Below are positions 1-7,260 of a stretch of 20,437 nucleotides of DNA, piece by piece. This DNA is from Bacillota bacterium. Its GTDB lineage: Bacteria > Bacillota > Clostridia > Christensenellales > Aristaeellaceae. Numbering within the stretch: the stretch's first letter is position 1; each line of letters begins with the position of its first letter. Made by a program: the position numbers and the translations under genes. Location of the stretch: NCBI GenBank assembly GCA_009787135.1, contig WRGP01000240.1:1-20437 (forward strand). Direction: 5' to 3'. The notes beneath the pieces are model-generated. The model worked only from the letters and a program-made list of their open reading frames with translations. It made no database searches and was not told the origin of the DNA.

Positions 1-1039
1 GCCTTAGCAGCAGGATCAAAGCGGCGGCCAAGGCGAGCGAGGTAAGGGGATCCGCCTTGCGGCGCGCGACGCGCCCGCCCTGCACGGCCAGCAGCATGAC
101 GCCGGCGCGAAGCGCGGAATCCCTGAGGCCCGTTATCAGTATATACAGGCTTAGCAGAATCGCCAGCAGCAGCCAACGCGTCCTTGGGGATGCGGGCAAG
201 CGCTTAAGAAATTGATCCAGCAGCATATACCATAGGCCAACGTGCAGGCCGGAAACGGACAGGACGTGCACGATTCCGCTGTCCTGCATCCAGCGATACC
301 ACTCGTCTGCCCGGTCCGCCCGGTCACCCAGCAACATGGCCCGGACAACCGAAGACGCCTCTCCAAACAGCACGTCTATTTGCGCTCCCAGCGACGCGTT
401 GATGGAAAGCACCGCGCCGTATATACTCCATTCAGCCGGGGCAATCACCCGTGCCGCGCCGGAGGCGTACAGGCGCATATGGCTGCCGCTTTGCGCCAGC
501 CACATGCGCTGGTCAAACCCGCCCGGGTTGCGCGCGCCGCTGGGCAGATAGCCGGTACCCCGCACGCTCACGCGCTGTCCATGGGCCAGGTTCACATTTT
601 CCACGGCCGGATCATAGACATACAGGTTCGACGCGACGCGCGTCCACGCCTCCTCCCCCGGCTGCCGCACGCGGACATCAGCCAGGGTATACATCATAGC
701 CTTATCGTTTCGCCGCACGCTTCCCTGTATGGTACCCTCCACCATCCATCGGCCCGTATCGGGCAGCGGCGGCGGCTGAAACTCCATCGCGCCGCGTATC
801 ATGCCCAGCAAACCCGCCGCGCAAAGGAGCAAAACAAAGCCGCTCCGCCCATGCCTATACAAAAGCGCACAGGCCGCCACGCATACCAGCAGGGCGCCCC
901 AGCTCCATATTCCATAGGGCACCCGGGTAGAGAGCGCGGTGCCGGCACACAGCGCCAGGGCGATATTCATCAGCGGTCGCCTTGCGAAAAAGGAAGGCGC
1001 GGGCCATACCTTTCTTTTTGCCCGCGCCGCTTGCAACAT
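1..1039 (-). CDS. comEC: ComEC/Rec2-type DNA uptake channel protein, N-terminal part (runs off the left edge)
   Basis: An open frame of 346 codons enters from position 1039 and is still open at the window edge. The start is ATG 1039-1037, preceded by AAAGGAGG with a 7-base spacer. Near the N-terminus there are hydrophobic segments. They are followed by a soluble stretch containing NPGGFDQRMWLAQSG, like the NPGGFDYxxyL signature of the DUF4131/OB-like region of ComEC. Next comes MLLGDRADRADEWYRWMQDSGIVHVL and then SVSGLHVGL, the hallmark start of the Competence membrane domain. ComEC is the inner-membrane channel that carries single-stranded DNA into the cytoplasm during transformation. Family members are about 700-800 residues, so roughly half is present here and the C-terminal metallo-beta-lactamase-like part would lie outside. 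The gene begins 48 bases after the ATPase-like gene, on the same strand and probably the same transcript. Having comEC without comEA next to it is unremarkable in Clostridia. (Motifs are seen in my own translation; the role comes from family knowledge.). Confidence 0.88.
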   Translation of the reverse strand, partial: MLQAARAKRKVWPAPSFFARRPLMNIALALCAGTALSTRVPYGIWSWGALLVCVAACALLYRHGRSGFVLLLCAAGLLGMIRGAMEFQPPPLPDTGRWMVEGTIQGSVRRNDKAMMYTLADVRVRQPGEEAWTRVASNLYVYDPAVENVNLAHGQRVSVRGTGYLPSGARNPGGFDQRMWLAQSGSHMRLYASGAARVIAPAEWSIYGAVLSINASLGAQIDVLFGEASSVVRAMLLGDRADRADEWYRWMQDSGIVHVLSVSGLHVGLWYMLLDQFLKRLPASPRTRWLLLAILLSLYILITGLRDSALRAGVMLLAVQGGRVARRKADPLTSLALAAALILLLR

Positions 1040-1087
1040 GCGGAAGCCTCCTTTACTTGACGCCGAGATATATACAACCTTTTTTGC

Positions 1088-2158
1088 TTATACTATATAC
1101 TTATTGATCAGCTCGCGGCACGACTGGATCAGCCCCGCTACAGCCTCAAGCCCTCCGCCGGGGAGAAAGGCTTCGCCCACCGCTTCGCGGCCAAAGGATA
1201 GGGTGACGCCTCCTTCTTGCGTTTGGTTCAGCGCCGCCACGCCATCTTCCGCCCGCAGCGCGCGCAAAACGCGACTTCTCTCCTCTTTGGGCACTTCCAA
1301 AAAAGCGGCCGTCTCCCGCGCGGCGCGCCGAAGCGCGGCGCCCTCCAGCGTTTCCAGCGCGCCCTGGCGCAGAATGCCCGCGCCAGGCCACCCAAGGCCG
1401 CTGGCGCGCACCGCGCCGTCCGGCAGGCTGCTCTGCGTGACCAAGACCGGACGTACATCCATGCTATGCAGGGCGTCTACCGCCGCGGGCACTTCCGGCT
1501 TTACCAGGTCGCCCATGCCAACCACCCCAAGGAAGATCATATCCTCCTCATAGGGGCCGGGCGCTTCCAGCCATTTGGTGGCGAAGCCCAGCGTCAAGAG
1601 GCCTTGCGCCTCCATCCGGCGCGTGGAGGCGAGCGCTCGCTCCCGGTCCGCGCTGTCCAGCGGCCGCGCCTGCCCGTCCAGCACCTGGGCGCAACGGTTC
1701 AGCACAGCCTCCGGCTCGCCTTTGGCGTACGCGCGCAGGCCGCCCGCGTCGCGATGCACCGTCGTCTCGATCCGCCGCGCCTCGTCATAGGGCAGCGCGG
1801 ATACCTTGGGATACTGCCTCGCCATTCGCTCCCGCGCGAAATTCAGCTCCCGCGCGAATTCCTCCAGCGGCGCGTAGTCGTCACACCCGAGCGCCACGCC
1901 GGCCGTCAGCATCATCCACGAGCTTTGCCGGCGGAACCTTTCCAAATCGCACGGATCCAGCGGCGCGGCCACCATGCGCACGGCGTTCCAGCCCTCCATA
2001 ATCATCGGCGCGTCGATCACCAGCTTCCGGATCCCGGCGATTGCCTTTGGCGCGTCCCTGTCGCGAAGAAGAACGCCCCGCTCCGCGTTTTGCTGCAGAA
2101 AGGCCCGGGTGGCTTTCGTGAAGCGCCAGCTTTGTACGGGTATCCTCCAACCTTTCAT
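1088..2158 (-). CDS. Soluble P-type ATPase headpiece-like protein with lost catalytic motifs (putative pseudoenzyme)
   Basis: A 356-residue protein with no membrane segment. Start ATG 2158, with AGGAG upstream; it begins 11 bases after the GerMN gene. It follows the cytoplasmic part of a P2-type cation ATPase from just before the phosphorylation site to the end of the P domain. GVLLRDRDAPKAIAG (28-42) matches the usual lead-in to DKTGTLT, but here the site reads DAPMIME (D49 kept, KTGT lost). The N domain is recognisable: LPYDEARRIETTV (122-134), the nucleotide-binding KGEPE (146-150, for KGAPE), QGLLTLGFA (185-193) and FLGVVGMGDLVKPEV (209-223). The TGD motif reads TQS (241-243), and GDGxND is degraded to EDGVAAL (304-310). 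TM helices 1-10 and the actuator domain are absent. Autophosphorylation therefore looks impossible; nucleotide binding or a regulatory role is possible. The frame is intact with a proper RBS inside an operon, which argues against a decaying pseudogene. The function is unknown. Confidence 0.72.
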   Translation of the reverse strand: MKGWRIPVQSWRFTKATRAFLQQNAERGVLLRDRDAPKAIAGIRKLVIDAPMIMEGWNAVRMVAAPLDPCDLERFRRQSSWMMLTAGVALGCDDYAPLEEFARELNFARERMARQYPKVSALPYDEARRIETTVHRDAGGLRAYAKGEPEAVLNRCAQVLDGQARPLDSADRERALASTRRMEAQGLLTLGFATKWLEAPGPYEEDMIFLGVVGMGDLVKPEVPAAVDALHSMDVRPVLVTQSSLPDGAVRASGLGWPGAGILRQGALETLEGAALRRAARETAAFLEVPKEERSRVLRALRAEDGVAALNQTQEGGVTLSFGREAVGEAFLPGGGLEAVAGLIQSCRELINKYIV

Positions 2159-2169
2159 TCCTTTATCTC

Positions 2170-3723
2170 CTATTGCCGTATGAGGCCCGTATGGCGCATG
2201 AAACTGCCCGTCATATACAAATGGCCCGCGAGCTGCCGCTGTTCGCCGTTGATATAAAAAAGCACGCGCATAACGCCCTCAATCTCGGTGAGCGTGTTGA
2301 CGATGGCGTATACCATGTCCCGCTCCCGCGTGTCCGTCATGTCCGCGCAGGCGGAGGCAAACGCGGCGGACAGGTTCAAAAGGGCGGTATCCCCTTTGAT
2401 TTGCACGCCAAGGATGTCCGCGTCCGTAATGCCCTCCGGAAGCGCCGCGGTAAGCTGCGGGCTTGGCGGCGGCTTCATCAGCTCGCAAAGCAGCACGCGC
2501 GGCTGGGTACGGAAACGCTGCTCAATCGGCCGGGTTACGGCGCTAAGCCCGGCGCCGTCCGCCAGCGGATAGTACACAGTGCATGTATCGGCGGTCAAAG
2601 ACGTGAACTGATCGCGCTTCATAAGCCCGTCTTGCGCGGCCCACTGGCTACCGTCCATCAGCTCCATCTCCGTCACCAGCGTATCGCCCACATAGATCGT
2701 GATGCCGTCCAGGCCCGCGATAAAGCCCGCGAGCGTATAGCAAATAGACGAGAAAAGCATGCCGCGCGTGGCGCCCAGCACCGTGAGGTGATCATCGACC
2801 GTCGGGTGGAAATAAATCTGCAGAACACGCTCCCCCTCTTTGTACACAGGGTAGCGGTCAAAATACGCGTCGGAGGGGACGAGCCTGCGCATGCCCGCCA
2901 GCTGAAGCGCGCCTTTGGCCATCTCCTCCAGCAGTACGCGCGCGTATTCCGCCGCGTTCCTCTCTGGATAGGCGTCCGGGCCTCCATCGGAAAATATCTC
3001 GGGAAAGGTGACGTTTCGCACCTCCGCCAGCATGGCCGTGCCGTCCTGCGTGACGAAGTACAGCGGAACGAATTTCTGCAGTTCCAAGTCCATGGACACC
3101 TGCTCCGTCTCAATTTGCCCCCAGTAGCTGGAGATGCTGCCGCTCGGGTACCGCGCCAAAGCGCCCGTGGGCAGCGTTCCCATCAGGTTCAGGCCCGTAT
3201 CGCGGCCGCTCACAAGCACCTGCACGAACCGGATGCCCCCCATTTCCGTCAGCGTGTTGGTGATCGCCACACGAAGGGCGAACATCTCGCGCCGGCCCAG
3301 GGAGCCCGCGGCGCCGCCTAGGTTCACTGTCACCAAATCGCCCGATGTTTCCACGGGGTTGGATACCAGTTCGAGCTGCAGCGGGAAGGCGCCCGTGTAG
3401 AACGGGCTTTCGCTGATCTCCTTGAGCAGGGCCGCCACGCAGGCCTCCTGCTTGGTCTGTCCAGATTGCACCTGGATGGTGCGCACAACGGTAGTAAGCC
3501 GCGCGGCGTCCGCGTCGGGCATGTACAGGACAACCTCCGCGTCGCGGGTGGATTGGCTGTCGCCAATGGGCGCGCTGGGCACGGGCTGCGCCGGCGGAAG
3601 CGTTTGTCCTGTATACTGATGTTCTTCGGCCAGATTGCCCATGCAGCCTGTCAGCAGGCAAAGCGCGAGCCATATGGCCACAAGCTTTCCTCTGCGCTTT
3701 ATATCGCCAAACGGCATTCGCAT
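2170..3723 (-). CDS. GerMN-domain lipoprotein (second of pair)
   Basis: A 517-residue exported lipoprotein. Start ATG 3723 overlaps the TGA of the preceding gene by one base (TGATG), with GGAGGT six bases upstream. A longer reading from TTG 3726 is possible but has no advantage. The basic N-terminus and a hydrophobic run lead to the lipobox LLTGC (Cys27). After a Pro/Gln-rich linker come repeated GerMN-like units: roughly 60-190 (VVLYMPDADAARLTTVVRTI, ALRVAITNTLTEMGGIRFVQVLVSG) and 380-500 (CTVYYPLADGAGLSAVTRPI, MVYAIVNTLTEIEGVMRVLFYINGE). The phrase 'NTLTEi.g...V...i.G' is the most recognisable GerMN signature. The middle part (about 200-370) carries a further, more divergent unit (LYFVTQDGTAMLAEVRNV). 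GerMN domains occur in spore germination protein GerM and in actinobacterial LpqB; they are thought to bind cell-wall or envelope partners. Placement after a sensor kinase and another GerMN lipoprotein suggests an extracytoplasmic accessory to that kinase, which is inference. Confidence 0.85.
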   Translation of the reverse strand: MRMPFGDIKRRGKLVAIWLALCLLTGCMGNLAEEHQYTGQTLPPAQPVPSAPIGDSQSTRDAEVVLYMPDADAARLTTVVRTIQVQSGQTKQEACVAALLKEISESPFYTGAFPLQLELVSNPVETSGDLVTVNLGGAAGSLGRREMFALRVAITNTLTEMGGIRFVQVLVSGRDTGLNLMGTLPTGALARYPSGSISSYWGQIETEQVSMDLELQKFVPLYFVTQDGTAMLAEVRNVTFPEIFSDGGPDAYPERNAAEYARVLLEEMAKGALQLAGMRRLVPSDAYFDRYPVYKEGERVLQIYFHPTVDDHLTVLGATRGMLFSSICYTLAGFIAGLDGITIYVGDTLVTEMELMDGSQWAAQDGLMKRDQFTSLTADTCTVYYPLADGAGLSAVTRPIEQRFRTQPRVLLCELMKPPPSPQLTAALPEGITDADILGVQIKGDTALLNLSAAFASACADMTDTRERDMVYAIVNTLTEIEGVMRVLFYINGEQRQLAGHLYMTGSFMRHTGLIRQ

Positions 3724-4727
3724 CAAACTACCTCCAGCATGCGCAGCAGGGTCTCATAGGGGATTTTCCAAATGCCCCGCTCGCGGACAAAATCAAGGGG
3801 ATACGCCTCCAGCGCGATCACATCGCCCGGCACAATGAAACCCAGCCGCGCGACGATGACGGCGCGGTCCCCGCCCGGTGAGACCATGCCCGGCGTCAGC
3901 GTAAAGGACACCAGGGAGCGGGTGACGCCCGCCATTTCCTCCATAAACGCCGCCTCCGTGGGACGGCCTTCTACAAAGCGGTACAGGCGCGTGAAATCCT
4001 TTTCCATAAAGCTATTGAGGATGAGCATGGCGGTATTGTAATGGGTAAGAATCGCTTCCTCATCGCGCGAGACAGGGGTGAGCAGCAGGCTTGCGTCCGC
4101 ATCTTCATAAAGGTACGCGCGGGCGATGCGCTCCCCCCGCGGGTAATCGGGGTTGAACTGTACCAGCAGCTGTACGGAGGCGCACGCGGTTTGCTCCGTC
4201 ACCGTATTGACGATGGACGCGAGCGCGAGCTGCCGCCTGATCAGCACCTCTTTGCGCCACACGGCGTCATTATTCCAATCCGCGGGCGCGTCCACCGGCG
4301 TGCCCAAAAAAGTGCGGCTGAGCGTGACGGTCATCATCTGCCCCTCAACGTTTACCTCCACCACCTTGGTGCCGGGGATGAACAGGCCGGTCAGATCCAT
4401 GGAGCTTGCGCTCGGCCCCTCAATCAGCGACTCGATCAAAACCTGTTCAAACTGCTTGTCCCTGGGAATGATTAGGCCGCGCGTTTCCTGCGCGAGCATG
4501 CTTTCATCGCGCATGCGGAAATAGAGCGCCACCGTTTGCTCATCGCGCGTGTACTCATCCGCGTGCGGGCGTATCTCCGGCGCCTGTCCGGCAACCTCCG
4601 CGCTCTGCGCGGCCGCCGTGGGCTGCAGCGCGCCCGCGGGGGATGCCGGGGAACAGCCGCCGAACATCGCAATTCCGGCACAGAGCATGAGAAGAATATC
4701 CCATCGTTTGCTGAAAAATAATTTCAT
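3723..4727 (-). CDS. GerMN-domain lipoprotein (first of pair)
   Basis: A 334-residue lipoprotein. Start ATG 4727, with GGAGG four bases upstream. The N-terminal signal contains basic residues, a hydrophobic run and the lipobox MFGGC (Cys25), followed by an Ala/Pro/Gln-rich linker. Residues about 60-200 form a GerMN domain: VALYFRMRDESMLAQETRGLIIP, FEQVLIESLIEGP, VNVEGQMMTVTLSRTF and LASIVNTVTEQTACASVQLLVQ. The C-terminal third (about 215-334) has a different fold, perhaps NTF2/DUF-like, with no motif I recognise. The TGA stop is shared with the ATG of the next GerMN gene, so the two are probably translationally coupled. The gap to the upstream kinase gene is 126 bases and holds a hairpin. A lipoprotein with a GerMN domain directly after a regulator-kinase pair parallels LpqB after MtrAB, but the C-terminal beta-propeller of LpqB is not evident here. 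Confidence 0.85.
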   Translation of the reverse strand: MKLFFSKRWDILLMLCAGIAMFGGCSPASPAGALQPTAAAQSAEVAGQAPEIRPHADEYTRDEQTVALYFRMRDESMLAQETRGLIIPRDKQFEQVLIESLIEGPSASSMDLTGLFIPGTKVVEVNVEGQMMTVTLSRTFLGTPVDAPADWNNDAVWRKEVLIRRQLALASIVNTVTEQTACASVQLLVQFNPDYPRGERIARAYLYEDADASLLLTPVSRDEEAILTHYNTAMLILNSFMEKDFTRLYRFVEGRPTEAAFMEEMAGVTRSLVSFTLTPGMVSPGGDRAVIVARLGFIVPGDVIALEAYPLDFVRERGIWKIPYETLLRMLEVV

Positions 4728-4755
4728 TTTACCTCCACAATGATTTTCCGCCTCG

Positions 4756-4799
4756 CGTCATCCCCGCCCTGAAAATCCGCGGATTTTCCGGGGACGACG
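4756..4799 (-). repeat. Large imperfect inverted repeat between the kinase and GerMN genes
   Basis: The inner part GAAAATCCG/CGGATTTTC (4771-4788) is a perfect 18-base palindrome. It is flanked by 11-base arms CGTCATCCCCG (4756-4766) and CGGGGACGACG (4789-4799) that pair with a single mismatch, with a 4-base bulge on one side. No T-tract follows on either strand, so a classic intrinsic terminator is unlikely. In the polycistronic RNA it would form a stable stem between the kinase stop (4854) and the GerMN start (4727). An mRNA-stability or processing element, or a protein operator, are both possible. This stretch holds no other gene. Confidence 0.6.
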
Positions 4800-4853
4800 T
4801 TTCCAGCCTTCGTCTTCCCGCCCCAATGTGCCGCGGTTCATTCGCGCGCCGCC

Positions 4854-6347
4854 CTACAGCGGCAGCTCCACGCGGAAGGTCGCGCCCCTGCCCTCTTCGC
4901 TGTACACGCTGATATTTCCGCCATGCATCATGACCGCCTGATGCACGATGGAAAGCCCAAGCCCATTGCCGCCAGTCGCGCGCGCGCGCGCTTTATCCAC
5001 GCGATAAAAACGATCGAAGATGTGCGGCTGATCCTTCGCGGGGATGCCGGGCCCCGTATCGGAAACCTCAAGAACGGCGAATTTGCTTTCTTGGCTGACC
5101 GTAACCCGGATTCTTCCGCCTTTGGGCGAGTATTTAATCGCGTTCTCCACCAAATTGTAAACGATCTGCTGCAGCTTTACGGGATCGGCAAAGATAGGGA
5201 TTTCAGCCGGCGCGATAAGGTTGAGCGTCTGCCCCTTCTCCCTGGCGAGCGTATGCAGCCGGCGCAGCGTATCCTCTACCAGCGCGGCAAGCAAAATATT
5301 CTGCCGCTTGATCTGATAGTGATGGGCGTCAGATTGTACAAGCGTGAGCAGGTCGGAGACGATCTGGCTTAGCCGGTCCAGCTCGCTATCCATGTCCGTC
5401 ATAAATTCCGCACGAAGCGCCGGGTCCATATCCTCCTGATAGAGGACAGATTCCAGCAAAATTTTCATCGTGGCCAGCGGAGTCTTCAATTCATGCGACG
5501 CGTTGGAAATAAACTCGTTGCGGGAGATGTCAAGGTTTTCGAGCTTTTCGCTCATGCGGTTAAACGTCTCGCTCATGCGCGCCATTTCATCCGTCCCCTT
5601 GACTTCAACGCGGCTGGACAGATCACCCCGCGCCATGCGCTTGATGCCCTCTGTCAGCGTGGCGATGGGCTTTGTGATGATCTGGGAGAACACCAGGCTG
5701 ATGCCAAAAACGGCAATGGCCGCGGCAAAAAAGCACAGCAGCATCTGATCCTGGATCACGCGCAGATTCTCCATCATATCCTGTACGCTGTTGGAATACA
5801 GGAGCGCGCCGTAGCGGGTGCCGTCCAGCTCGAGCGTGGACGCGAAATACCCCGCCCACATCTGATCGGTCTGGTCGCTTCGAAGAAAATCAAAAAACGC
5901 GCGGGAGCCAATCTCCCGCGTGCGCGTTACCAAATGAAAGCCATAATCAAAACCGCCGCCGCCCAGCACGGCGACCACCTCAGGGTGCGCGATGCGCTGC
6001 CCGTTCAGCTGTGAAAACGTATCAATCTGCACCTTGCCGTCCATGTCCACCACAAGCAGCCGTCCCTCCAACTCCTGGCTGGCTTTGAGCGCCTCTATAT
6101 ATAGTTTTGCCGCGTCCCCCCGGCTGAAAAGGGGGGCGAACTGCCTTGCGAGCCTTTCCACGGTGGCCCGTTCCGCGTTAATTCTTGTCTTAGACATGTA
6201 ATCGCTCACCAAGCCAATCAGCGACGTGGCGACCACATAGAAGGACACGCCCAGGATGAACAGGAAAGCGATTAGAATCTTCCAGCGGATGCTGAAAAAG
6301 AATTTTCTATTTCTTCTTCTAGTCTTTGTCCGTGAAATAATAGCCAA
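4854..6347 (-). CDS. Membrane sensor histidine kinase (WalK/ResE/PhoR-like)
   Basis: A 497-residue sensor kinase if started at TTG 6347, which overlaps the regulator gene by 29 bases. The frame stays open to 6533, but that extension lies wholly inside the regulator gene and is unlikely to be translated. Layout: TM1 about 24-46, an extracytoplasmic domain of about 155 residues (50-200, PAS/Cache-like size), TM2 about 203-221, HAMP 222-275 (KPIATLTEGIKRMARGDL), HisKA with FISNASHELKTPL (phospho-acceptor H285), and HATPase with N-box QIVYNLVENAIKYS (about 394-407), G1 DTGPG (430-434), F-box FDRFYR and G2 GGNGLGL (459-465). It autophosphorylates and passes phosphate to the regulator encoded just upstream. 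The start is uncertain: GGGGAG directly abuts the TTG, and ATT 6341 or 6338 would be better spaced. The predicted partners are the adjacent regulator and, by context, the GerMN lipoproteins. Confidence 0.92.
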   Translation of the reverse strand: MAIISRTKTRRRNRKFFFSIRWKILIAFLFILGVSFYVVATSLIGLVSDYMSKTRINAERATVERLARQFAPLFSRGDAAKLYIEALKASQELEGRLLVVDMDGKVQIDTFSQLNGQRIAHPEVVAVLGGGGFDYGFHLVTRTREIGSRAFFDFLRSDQTDQMWAGYFASTLELDGTRYGALLYSNSVQDMMENLRVIQDQMLLCFFAAAIAVFGISLVFSQIITKPIATLTEGIKRMARGDLSSRVEVKGTDEMARMSETFNRMSEKLENLDISRNEFISNASHELKTPLATMKILLESVLYQEDMDPALRAEFMTDMDSELDRLSQIVSDLLTLVQSDAHHYQIKRQNILLAALVEDTLRRLHTLAREKGQTLNLIAPAEIPIFADPVKLQQIVYNLVENAIKYSPKGGRIRVTVSQESKFAVLEVSDTGPGIPAKDQPHIFDRFYRVDKARARATGGNGLGLSIVHQAVMMHGGNISVYSEEGRGATFRVELPL

Positions 6348-7011
6348 CTCCCCACTTGGTGAAGATGAATTCTGGCTTGGCGTTGTCGCGTTCGATCTTC
6401 TCCCTGAGGCGGCGGATATGTACGTCCACAGTGCGCATATCGCCAAGGTAATCGTATTTCCAAACGGTCTCGAGCATATTTTCACGGCTGAAAACCCGGC
6501 CGCGGTTGGTGATAAAAAGCTGCAGCAAATCAAATTCCTTGGCGGTCAGCTTGATATCCCTGCCCGCCAGCCTGACCGCGCGGTTGACAAGGTTCACCTC
6601 CATATCGCGCACGTGGACAACTTTGGGCTGCACGCCGGCGGGCGCGGCCTGCGCGCGCCGCAGAATGGTCTTGATGCGCGCCTTTACCTCCAGAATGTTA
6701 AACGGCTTTGTCATATAATCATCCGCGCCATATTCAAGGCCGAGGATCTTGTCCATGTCCTCGCCCTTGGCCGTCAGCATGATAATGGGCACGTTGGACC
6801 GCTCGCGGATGCGCTGGCACACCTCGGTGCCGCTTACCTTTGGCAACATGACGTCCAGCAGGATCAGATCGTACTTGCTCGCGTTAAATTTGGCGATCGC
6901 CTCCTCCCCGTCGGAAGCTGAGTCGACCTCATATCCGTCTTGCTCCAAACTGAAGCGAAGCCCCTTGATAATCAACGGCTCATCGTCCACAAGCAAAAGC
7001 CTTTTCGCCAA
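6319..7011 (-). CDS. OmpR/PhoB-family response regulator (WalR/PhoP-like)
   Basis: A 230-residue two-component regulator. The receiver domain (1-120) has the acidic pair D9/D10, phospho-acceptor D53 (LILLDVMLP), T80 and K102 (TKPF). The winged-helix DNA-binding domain (about 130-228) has LTAKEFDLLQLFITNRGRVFS, the tract YLGDMRTVDVHIRRLREKIE and the ending GVGYYF, most like WalR/PhoP-type regulators. I choose TTG 7011 (giving MAKRLLLVDDE, the usual family N-terminus) because GGGAG lies 9 bases upstream. TTG 7017 is also in frame but only 3 bases from that Shine-Dalgarno. The only nearby ATG (7031) is out of frame and opens a 5-codon reading frame ending at TGA 7016-7014. It is the first gene of the minus-strand operon and is followed, with overlap, by its cognate kinase. 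Confidence 0.94.
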   Translation of the reverse strand: MAKRLLLVDDEPLIIKGLRFSLEQDGYEVDSASDGEEAIAKFNASKYDLILLDVMLPKVSGTEVCQRIRERSNVPIIMLTAKGEDMDKILGLEYGADDYMTKPFNILEVKARIKTILRRAQAAPAGVQPKVVHVRDMEVNLVNRAVRLAGRDIKLTAKEFDLLQLFITNRGRVFSRENMLETVWKYDYLGDMRTVDVHIRRLREKIERDNAKPEFIFTKWGVGYYFTDKD

Positions 7012-7041
7012 ATTCAAACACTCCCTCGCATTTCTCCTCCT

Positions 7042-7071
7042 ATTATATTCGACCTTCGACTAAAAATGCAA
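7042..7071 (-). promoter_or_regulatory. Sigma-A promoter of the regulator-kinase-GerMN operon
   Basis: The -35 box TTGCAT (7071-7066), an 18-base spacer and a perfect -10 box TATAAT (7047-7042) are read on the minus strand. Transcription would begin near 7036-7034, inside the GGAGGAG tract (7040-7034) that follows the -10. That tract would therefore be at the 5' end of the RNA or not transcribed, and the shorter GGGAG at 7025-7021 is the likely working Shine-Dalgarno. An AT-rich stretch (7075-7140) upstream could act as an UP element or bind regulators. Confidence 0.72.
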
Positions 7072-7209
7072 GAGGAATTTCTTTCTTTCTTAACATTTTT
7101 CACGATATTTCGTACGTTATCTATTTAATACGTCATATTGCGTTATAGAATTGAGAAAATAAGGGTGCCGTTCCAAGGGATTGTCTGGGAATATACAAAA
7201 GCATAAACC

Positions 7210-7220
7210 TGTGATAAAAT
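7210..7220 (+). promoter_or_regulatory. Possible extended -10 promoter of the carboxypeptidase gene
   Basis: TG at 7210-7211 followed one base later by GATAAA (7213-7218) resembles an extended -10 element. It lies about 40 bases before the carboxypeptidase start and has no convincing -35 at 17 bases. A sporulation sigma factor is conceivable because dacF-type genes are often forespore-expressed, but I do not see a clean consensus. The rest of the divergent gap (7072-7209) holds no gene that I can support. Confidence 0.3.
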
Positions 7221-7260
7221 AATTCGCCGGAGTATCAATCCGCGAAAGGAGGAGCAAGGC

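Noticed and set aside
242..1060. A 272-codon plus-strand open frame at the left end
   Set aside because: It is rich in Arg, His and Pro and is antisense to comEC, whose motifs are unmistakable on the other strand. It is a by-product of GC-rich codon usage.
6348..6533. Upstream extension of the histidine kinase frame
   Set aside because: It lies entirely within the response regulator gene in another frame and encodes no recognisable segment.
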